A stretch of 64,000 nucleotides of DNA from Cyanobium sp. M30B3 (GTDB lineage Bacteria > Cyanobacteriota > Cyanobacteriia > PCC-6307 > Cyanobiaceae). A model generated the notes under the pieces. It had not been told where the DNA came from, ran no database searches, and saw only the letters and a list, made by a program, of their open reading frames with translations. Location: positions 558,001-622,000 of the forward strand of contig CP073761.1 of assembly GCA_018399015.1 (NCBI GenBank), written 5' to 3'. Every line of letters starts with the position of its first letter. Positions within the stretch are counted from its first letter, which is position 1. Positions 58,914-64,000 of the stretch are shown piece after piece. The position numbers and the translations under genes are program-made.

Positions 58914-59372
58914 TTTTCTGCGCTCCAAGGTTTTTTCAAAAAACATTCTTGGAAATTTCGGCGCTTCCATGTAGATAGCTTTCATCTGTTGGAAGGCGGA
59001 GAGCCCCTTTCTCCATTTATCACCTTGCTTCTTGTTCAGAGGTGGATTCCAGACTCTAATGATCTCGGACTCATAGATTGTCGCTTCTCGAATGCTAGTC
59101 TGCAAGTATGCTATGTGAATGCCGCCATTACGCAGTATTTCAATTGCCTTGTGGTGCCCTGCTTTCCACCTTGCACTAAGAGAACCGCTCTTGCCGGTGT
59201 ATAACAAGAAGAAGGAATCAGGGTGAGAGCTGGGCTTTAGATTTACGTAAACACCCGGAGTATCGGGCAAGTTCTCGTAGTCCCAGATATCAATTCGACT
59301 CCATTGCGGTGTCAGGGAAAAGAGTTCGGGAGCCATGCTGGCCATTGTTGCATGACAATCATTAAATTCCAT
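58851..59372 (-). CDS. GIY-YIG endonuclease-like protein (173 aa)
   Basis: ATG at 59372. Residues 38-110 are a GIY-YIG domain: TPGVYVNLKPSSHPDSFFLL, YTGKSGSLSARWKAGHHKAI, REATIYESEIIRVWNPPLN, with the paired Tyr and the Glu of the active site (YESEII). The C-terminal 55 residues are basic (AIYMEAPKFPRMFFEKTLER). The gene is lower in GC than its neighbours and its end overlaps the truncated secreted-protein gene. It may have inserted there. It is alone on this strand; 59373-59556 holds only AT-richer sequence. Confidence 0.75.
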   Translation of the reverse strand: MEFNDCHATMASMAPELFSLTPQWSRIDIWDYENLPDTPGVYVNLKPSSHPDSFFLLYTGKSGSLSARWKAGHHKAIEILRNGGIHIAYLQTSIREATIYESEIIRVWNPPLNKKQGDKWRKGLSAFQQMKAIYMEAPKFPRMFFEKTLERRKSIEDSLRKQYGFEWEADEHG

Positions 59373-59556
59373 TGTCGGTAGCTAATTGTGTCATTGGTTT
59401 CTGGCGCCCCAATGACTAAGAATGCATTGAATAGTCGGAGCTTTAGGGGCGGCTGGAGTCGATGATGCAGTTATTCTGATGTGGGTCATCTCCTTCTGAC
59501 ATTGTCGGCACATGATTTCAGGTAAGCATTGAGCTGTTTCTGCAGTTGGGGAAGTC

Positions 59557-61599
59557 CTAGCTATTCTGTAATGTTATCTGCTCCCCGTAGCCGCCAAGCC
59601 AGCGCCGGAAGTCCACATCCCTCTCTGCGGTCCACACCGGCACATCCACTTCCACCGGATAGGGGTGGCTGTCGTCTGGATCCGGCTCCAGCACGTGCGG
59701 TGCCAACGGGTGGGGGACCCAGCTGTCGCTGGGCAATGGCCTGGCCAAGCGCAACTGCTCCAGCGGGAAGCGCTGCAGGCCTTCCCGCAGAAAACTGAAC
59801 ACCGCTGCTGTGCAGCGGAAGCGCACCGTCCGCATCCAGGGTTGGCGCCGCTGCGGATCGCCGCTGAGCACCGCCAGTTGGCCGTCCAGGTCGTCCCCGA
59901 AGTAGATCCCGCCGCAGATCGCCATCAACTGGGCCAGCCGCTGCGCCGCCCGCTGCCGAGCCTCCACCGGTCGGGTGAGATCAACATCCACGCGGCGCCA
60001 GCCCAGGCGATCGAGCCGTTCGGTGCGGATCAGGCCCTCGCGGCGGCCGATCGCATCGTCTTCATAGGCGAGATACCAGCCGATGTTGTGAAACACCAGC
60101 TGCAGCGGCCACACCCGCAGCTCACCCGCCGGTGAGTCGGCATGGCGGGAACTGGCTGAGAACCGTTGCAGCACCACCCGCTGGTTGGCCAGCATCGCCG
60201 CCTCAAGCTTCTCGGCCTGCAGCGGCACCGCCAGGGCATCGGGCCGCAGCAACTCCGGATGGACGATCGAGCGGTTGGCGAACACCCGCAGCGGCACCGC
60301 ATCCGGCGCAGGCAACAGCCCTGCCCAGCGCAGCCGTTCCTCCAGCTCCTCCAGCAGATCCTGGGCGGAGGGATCCGCCAGCCGCTCGGCGGCCTGCTCC
60401 ACCACCTGGTGCAGCTCCAGCAGCCGCGCCGGGGGCAACACCGCCACGCCCAGCCCGTAGCCATGGCGCACGTTGGCATGGCGAGCCCGGAAGCCATAGG
60501 GACTGAGCACCCGCTCGATGTCCTTGCGCAGCGTCGCCGTCTCCGTGGGCAGATAGGCGCCTGGGATCTCCTGCAGCTGGGCGATCAGGTGCTGCGCCAG
60601 CGGACGCCCCGGCTGGCGGTCGTACGGCACCTGCAACCAATGGCGCAGCAGCGTCATCACCCGCACAAACACCCGCCGATCTGCCAGATGGCCCCACCCC
60701 CCGCACTGCTCCAGCACCGCCGGGGATGGCGGCGGCGGGTTGATCGACTCGCGGCAGGGAGCGGCGGCCAGGAACCCCTGGCTCTGCAGCCACTCCAGGT
60801 CAGCTTCCAGTGCGTCCCCATCGCCAAAGCACTCGCCATGCAGTGCGCCGAGCAAGGCGGCAGCCCGCTCTGCCATCGAGCCCACAGGCAGCGGAGACAT
60901 GATTTCCTCCAGCTGCTGGCGGGTCTGGCTGTCGCTGGCCGTCAGGCCCGGAAAGCGGCTGAGCAATTGCAGCAGGTGCAGCAGCCGCTCAGAGTCCAGC
61001 AGCCTGGAGTAGCCATGCAGCTGCAGAGGCGCTTCCCGGCTGCGGGCGGTCGCGCTGCGCAAGTCCAGACGCTCCAGCTCGCGCGTCACAGCCTTGGCCA
61101 GATCCGGCTGATCCGCCGGGTTGATCTCCACCACCACCGAGAAGCCCTCGGCGCGTTCCGGTTGCCGGTGCCGCTGCTGCAGCGCCCCATGCAGACGTGC
61201 CACCACCGCAGCAGGCACCGGATCGGGGCGGCGCCCATTCCAGCGCTGGCAGTGATCCAGCGGGGTGCGCAGCCACCAGCCGATCCACTCCACCGGCGCC
61301 GGCAGCGGCAGGGCCTGGGTGATCGCCAGCCGCCAGGCGCGGCTGGCATGGGTGGCGTCCACGATCACCGGCCTGCCATCAGCCACGGCAGCCTGCAGCC
61401 TCTCGTGCAGCAGCTGCTCCACGGCCGGCCAGTCACCCTGCACCGCGGCATCACCGTGGAGTTCCGCCCGCAACGCATCGCTGGAGAGGAGGGTCACCTG
61501 CCCGTGCCCCCCCAGCTGATCAACCAGCAGCGCGGCCAGGGTGCTCTTGCCGCTCCCCGGCGGGCCGATCAGCAGGTGGCAGCGCAGCGGGGTGCTCAT
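59557..61599 (-). CDS. P-loop kinase-like protein with C-terminal WYL-like region (680 aa)
   Basis: ATG at 61599. Residues 8-150 are a P-loop kinase of polynucleotide-kinase type: LIGPPGSGKSTLAALLVDQL (intact Walker A), VIVDATHASRAWRLAITQAL and EWIGWWLRTPLDHCQRWNGR. A long helical middle (residues 160-455) follows. Near residues 485-540 ELRVWPLQLVFHNIGWYLAY and IRTERLDRLGWRRVD form a WYL-like domain ('GWYLAY' and 'RxxRLDRL'). The C-terminal 130 residues (RFRCTAAVFSFLREGLQRFP, DVDFRRWLGGYGEQ) are also shared with the paralogue at 21507. A kinase with a ligand-binding WYL module suggests a sensor or RNA/DNA-end processing protein. Confidence 0.85.
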   Translation of the reverse strand: MSTPLRCHLLIGPPGSGKSTLAALLVDQLGGHGQVTLLSSDALRAELHGDAAVQGDWPAVEQLLHERLQAAVADGRPVIVDATHASRAWRLAITQALPLPAPVEWIGWWLRTPLDHCQRWNGRRPDPVPAAVVARLHGALQQRHRQPERAEGFSVVVEINPADQPDLAKAVTRELERLDLRSATARSREAPLQLHGYSRLLDSERLLHLLQLLSRFPGLTASDSQTRQQLEEIMSPLPVGSMAERAAALLGALHGECFGDGDALEADLEWLQSQGFLAAAPCRESINPPPPSPAVLEQCGGWGHLADRRVFVRVMTLLRHWLQVPYDRQPGRPLAQHLIAQLQEIPGAYLPTETATLRKDIERVLSPYGFRARHANVRHGYGLGVAVLPPARLLELHQVVEQAAERLADPSAQDLLEELEERLRWAGLLPAPDAVPLRVFANRSIVHPELLRPDALAVPLQAEKLEAAMLANQRVVLQRFSASSRHADSPAGELRVWPLQLVFHNIGWYLAYEDDAIGRREGLIRTERLDRLGWRRVDVDLTRPVEARQRAAQRLAQLMAICGGIYFGDDLDGQLAVLSGDPQRRQPWMRTVRFRCTAAVFSFLREGLQRFPLEQLRLARPLPSDSWVPHPLAPHVLEPDPDDSHPYPVEVDVPVWTAERDVDFRRWLGGYGEQITLQNS

Positions 61600-61635
61600 G
61601 GCTCCAGCCTGATCGATCCTGCATCTGGACGGTCT

Positions 61636-62019
61636 TCAGGAGAAGCGGATCTCCTGCCGGCGAGGGTTGGCGCCGTATTTCTCGTACCAGGTGCGCTGGA
61701 GGCGGCTCCCGATCAGCACCCCCTTGGCATGGCAGCAGCGCAGCTCGTCGATGCACCAGCTCTCCGCCTGCTCACGGCTGTTGCAGAAGGCCCGAGGCAC
61801 CGGCCGCTGGCCGCACACGCCGGGGATGTAGCGCACAGTGAACACCGGCTCAATCGGCTGGTCCGCCCACAGCTCCCACTGCTGGCGCTGCTGCGCCGCT
61901 TCCCGCTCGGCAACGCGCTGATCGAGCTGGCGGCAGCGCTCCAGCTCTTCCGGATCGGGCTGGATCGCTGGGGCCGAGGAGAGCAGCCAACCGGCCGGGT
62001 CTGAGGCCACTTCCTCCAT
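61636..62019 (-). CDS. hypothetical protein (127 aa)
   Basis: ATG at 62019. Helical N-terminus (DPEELERCRQLDQRVAERE) and a Cys-containing C-terminal half (VFTVRYIPGVCGQRPVPRAF, CNSREQAESWCIDELRCCHA, LIGSRLQRTWYEKYGANP). Four to five cysteines could bind metal. It is 36 bases upstream of the kinase-WYL gene on the same strand, so probably in one operon. Not recognised. Confidence 0.6.
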   Translation of the reverse strand: MEEVASDPAGWLLSSAPAIQPDPEELERCRQLDQRVAEREAAQQRQQWELWADQPIEPVFTVRYIPGVCGQRPVPRAFCNSREQAESWCIDELRCCHAKGVLIGSRLQRTWYEKYGANPRRQEIRFS

Positions 62020-62126
62020 GCCAAACAGGGGACTTGCTCCGGGCCTCTCCAGTCTGAGGCCCGGCCTACGGCCGCGCCTCCGCTGGGATCGGTCCCGTCG
62101 CTGCGCCGCTCTCGGCGCCGATTCCC

Positions 62127-62615
62127 ATGGCCACTGTTGAGTCCTCTGCTCAATCCTCTGCTGAATCCTCAGCTGAATCCTCAGCTGAATCCCAGGCGCT
62201 GCTGCTCCATCAATCCACCACCGCCGGCATCACCTGGCGGGTGCTGCTGCGGCCCGAGTTGCGCAGGGCCGGAGAATCCGAGGTGGTGGAGTTCCAGAAG
62301 CTGGGGCGCAGGGGCAAGCTGCTCGATCAGGTGATCGGCTGGGGCGGCGGCAGCTGGCGTTCGGAGCCCAGCCGCAAGGTGCCGCAGTGGCTGCGCACAG
62401 AAGTTGTGGGGCTCCTGTGTGCACGCTCGGCGGTGAGAGCCGCTGAGGCTGCCGGCGGCAGTGCCGTGCGGCAGCAGCAAGGCGCAGGGGCGGTGATGGC
62501 CTTCCCCAGCTTCCTGTCGGCCGAGCTGCTGGCGGCCCATTGCCCGGGGTATTTCCAGCGCCACAGCGCCGGTGGGAGTGCTGCTGCTGCTGCTGGAGAG
62601 GTTGCAGGGGGCTGA
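62127..62615 (+). CDS. hypothetical protein with a Ser/Ala repeat start (162 aa)
   Basis: ATG at 62127. The first 20 residues are four near-identical SSAE/SSAQ units from a 12-bp tandem repeat. After that: TTAGITWRVLLRPELRRAGE, VVEFQKLGRRGKLLDQVIGW and SEPSRKVPQWLRTEVVGLLC, a basic globular region. The last 40 residues are Ala/Gly-rich. Not recognised; moderately convincing as a gene because of the middle part. Confidence 0.5.
   Translation: MATVESSAQSSAESSAESSAESQALLLHQSTTAGITWRVLLRPELRRAGESEVVEFQKLGRRGKLLDQVIGWGGGSWRSEPSRKVPQWLRTEVVGLLCARSAVRAAEAAGGSAVRQQQGAGAVMAFPSFLSAELLAAHCPGYFQRHSAGGSAAAAAGEVAGG
62142..62189 (+). repeat. four tandem 12-bp units
   Basis: TCCTCTGCTCAA, TCCTCTGCTGAA, TCCTCAGCTGAA, TCCTCAGCTGAA: a slippage-prone tract within the start of the gene at 62127. 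Gain or loss of a unit keeps the frame, so the protein start can vary in length. Confidence 0.85.
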
Positions 62616-62734
62616 GAAGCGTCTGGCGTGCAGTGGCTGGCAGTTCGCCAGCGCTGCACGCCGCTCTGGGCCACGGCCGCCCGCAGCCGTTGCATTGGGC
62701 ATCAGCAGAGCGCCATCGAGCTGGCCGGACCGGC

Positions 62735-62923
62735 TTACGCGAACACCAGGGTGGAGAGCGGCCACCAGCCGCTGCCGCCCTCGTCGTAGGCCAGCTCCAC
62801 AATCGGCTCGTCCTCGGGAATCTCGGCCGCAAGGCTCAGCACCGTCGCGCCGCTCTCTGGGCTGATCCGATCGCGCCAGCAGCGCGCTCCAATCGCTGGC
62901 AGGGGTGCCTTGGTGTCAGGCAT
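62735..62923 (-). CDS. small hypothetical protein downstream of the beta-propeller gene (62 aa)
   Basis: ATG at 62923, three bases after the stop of the gene at 62927-63976, so clearly coupled. Short beta-rich protein: ARCWRDRISPESGATVLSLA then EIPEDEPIVELAYDEGGSGW and WPLSTLVFA. It looks like a small phage-type structural or assembly protein, but no family is assigned. Confidence 0.55.
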   Translation of the reverse strand: MPDTKAPLPAIGARCWRDRISPESGATVLSLAAEIPEDEPIVELAYDEGGSGWWPLSTLVFA

Positions 62924-62926
62924 GGC

Positions 62927-63976
62927 TCACGGGCTCACCATCACCCAGTTGCCAGTCCCACTGAAGCTCACCGCCGCAAACTGCCTGTGCTGGGGTGACC
63001 AGCAGATCGATCGCCAGGCCAGATCGGCCGGCGAGTTGCGTGTGGTCCAGTTGAGGCCATCGGCGCTGCTCATGATCCGGATGCCGCTGCCGCTGCTGGC
63101 GACGGCCACAAGCAGCTGCCGCTGCGGCGACCAGCAAAGGGAAGTCCAGACGTTGTCGGATGCCGAGCTGCGGCTGCTCCAGTGGATGCCATCGCTCGAG
63201 GTCATCACCCGGTCGCCTGTGCCGCTGCTGCTCACCGCCACCAGCAAACCCAGCTCCGCCGCCCAGCAGAGCGCCGCCCAGTTGTTGGCTGCGGCAGCCG
63301 TCCGCAGTGTCCAGTTGCGGCCATCGTCTGAGGTCATCACCCGCTCGCTCTCGCCGCTGCTGCTCACCGCCACCAGCAAGCCCAGCTGCGGTGCCCAGCA
63401 GATCGATCGCCACACCAGATCGGCAGCAGCAGGGCCGGCCGTCCACTCGCTGCCATCGCTGCTGGTCATCACCCGGTTGCCTGTGCCGCTGCGGGCGACG
63501 GCGACCAGCAGGCCCAGTTCGGGCGACCAGCAGATGGAGCTCCAGTTGTTGTCCGCCGGCGTCCGGCGCAGGGTCCAGCTGCGGCCATCCGCTGAGGTCA
63601 TCACCCGCTGGCCCGTGCCGCTGCCGCTGACGGCGACAAACAGCCCCAGCTCAGCCGCCCAGCAGATCGCCAACCAGTTCCGGTCTGCCGCCACTGGTTG
63701 GCTGCTCCAGCGGATGCCATCGCTGGAGGTCATCACCCGATTGCCGCTGCCGCTGCTGGCCACAGCCGCATACAGCTGCAGCTCCGGCGACCAGCACACC
63801 GCCTCCCAGTTGTTGGCCGCCGCAGGGGGAACAGTCGACCAGAGCAATCCCGTGATGCCGAGCACCGGCGGTGTGGCCAGCTGCTCAGCCAGTGCCGCCA
63901 CCGGCAGCCGATAGCTGCCGGCCTCAGGCCCGGCAGGGCGGGTGATCGCCAGCAGGTCATCGCGGTGGAGGCTCAT
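62927..63976 (-). CDS. beta-propeller repeat protein, phage-tail-like (349 aa)
   Basis: ATG at 63976, 25 bases from the window end. After an N-terminus of about 45 residues (LHRDDLLAITRPAGPEAGSY, a common start of phage tail or fibre-associated proteins) come seven repeats of about 43 residues: 'WxSICWxPxLxLxVAVxxSG' then 'GNRVMTSSDGxxWT'. Seven blades would close a sialidase/BNR-like propeller. Such proteins bind surfaces or polymers. The coupled small gene follows. Other structural genes may lie beyond the window. Confidence 0.8.
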   Translation of the reverse strand: MSLHRDDLLAITRPAGPEAGSYRLPVAALAEQLATPPVLGITGLLWSTVPPAAANNWEAVCWSPELQLYAAVASSGSGNRVMTSSDGIRWSSQPVAADRNWLAICWAAELGLFVAVSGSGTGQRVMTSADGRSWTLRRTPADNNWSSICWSPELGLLVAVARSGTGNRVMTSSDGSEWTAGPAAADLVWRSICWAPQLGLLVAVSSSGESERVMTSDDGRNWTLRTAAAANNWAALCWAAELGLLVAVSSSGTGDRVMTSSDGIHWSSRSSASDNVWTSLCWSPQRQLLVAVASSGSGIRIMSSADGLNWTTRNSPADLAWRSICWSPQHRQFAAVSFSGTGNWVMVSP

Positions 63977-64000
63977 CAGGGCAGGGCGGGCAGGGTGCTG

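Noticed and set aside
60166-62004. A 612-residue frame antisense to the kinase-WYL-like gene; similar long antisense frames lie over 40902-42212, 44292-45749, 22203-23402 and 15161-16063.
   Set aside because: Composition is Gln/His/Arg/Leu-rich with no motifs, typical of the reverse strand of high-GC genes. The sense genes have clear domains or coupled starts.

Overview
The window is high-GC bacterial DNA from a cyanobacterium. A complete psbA gene (photosystem II D1 protein, 487..1566) fixes this, and two cyAbrB-type regulators, a Nif11-family peptide and a DUF2811 protein agree with it. The GC content, short proteins and intron-free layout suggest a picocyanobacterium of the Synechococcus/Cyanobium group. 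That placement is an inference. Apart from psbA, nearly everything here is accessory: toxin-antitoxin (TA) pairs, gene fragments, phage-type recombination genes, a CRISPR-Cas locus and large defence-type NTPases.

Layout. 0-2 kb: psbA (E130, D1:2-like) and a small membrane protein. 2-7 kb: a decay zone in which a thiamine-binding protein, a GNAT acetyltransferase, a Snf2-type helicase, a VapBC pair and a HepT gene survive only as fragments, mostly with the middle missing; an intact Phd/PIN pair and an MNT nucleotidyltransferase sit among them. 7.0-11.2 kb: a direct tandem duplication of about 2.04 kb (vapB, vapC, an EF-hand-like protein, a secreted protein). 11.2-13.2 kb: a HigA remnant, Nif11, DUF2811 and the 3' half of a tRNA-Thr(CGU), probably an attachment-site scar. 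13.9-17.4 kb: a phage-like module (SLOG/DUF2493, Gp157, Rad52) with BrnT/BrnA. 17.5-18.8 kb: a low-GC island with a T5orf172/GIY-YIG gene, bracketed by a perfect 15-bp direct repeat. 19-26.9 kb: thermonuclease, two near-identical cyAbrB genes around a kinase-WYL-like gene, and an IS481 remnant.

27.1-38.6 kb: a type I-E CRISPR-Cas locus in the order cas8e-cse2-cas7e-cas5e-cas6e-cas3-[35-repeat array]-broken second cas6e-cas1-cas2. cas7e carries a one-base frameshift. A repeat-like element with an intact Cas6e stem lies between cas8e and cse2, a weaker one lies between cas5e and cas6e, and a differently spelled one follows cas2. The locus looks like a composite of two I-E systems, and its cas transcript may itself be a Cas6e substrate.

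38.9-47.1 kb: a sigma-70-family factor, a macro-like/DUF4145-like protein facing a four-gene membrane-protein operon, and a RES/Xre TA pair. 47.3-58.9 kb: two giant DUF4062-STAND-TPR proteins (1,575 and 1,330 aa). The first is translationally coupled to a small secreted protein and followed by a SLOG-SLATT membrane protein; the second has a truncated copy of the small secreted gene. This is the best candidate here for an undescribed defence system. 58.9-64 kb: a GIY-YIG gene, a second P-loop kinase-WYL-like protein with an intact Walker A, and a beta-propeller repeat protein at the window end.
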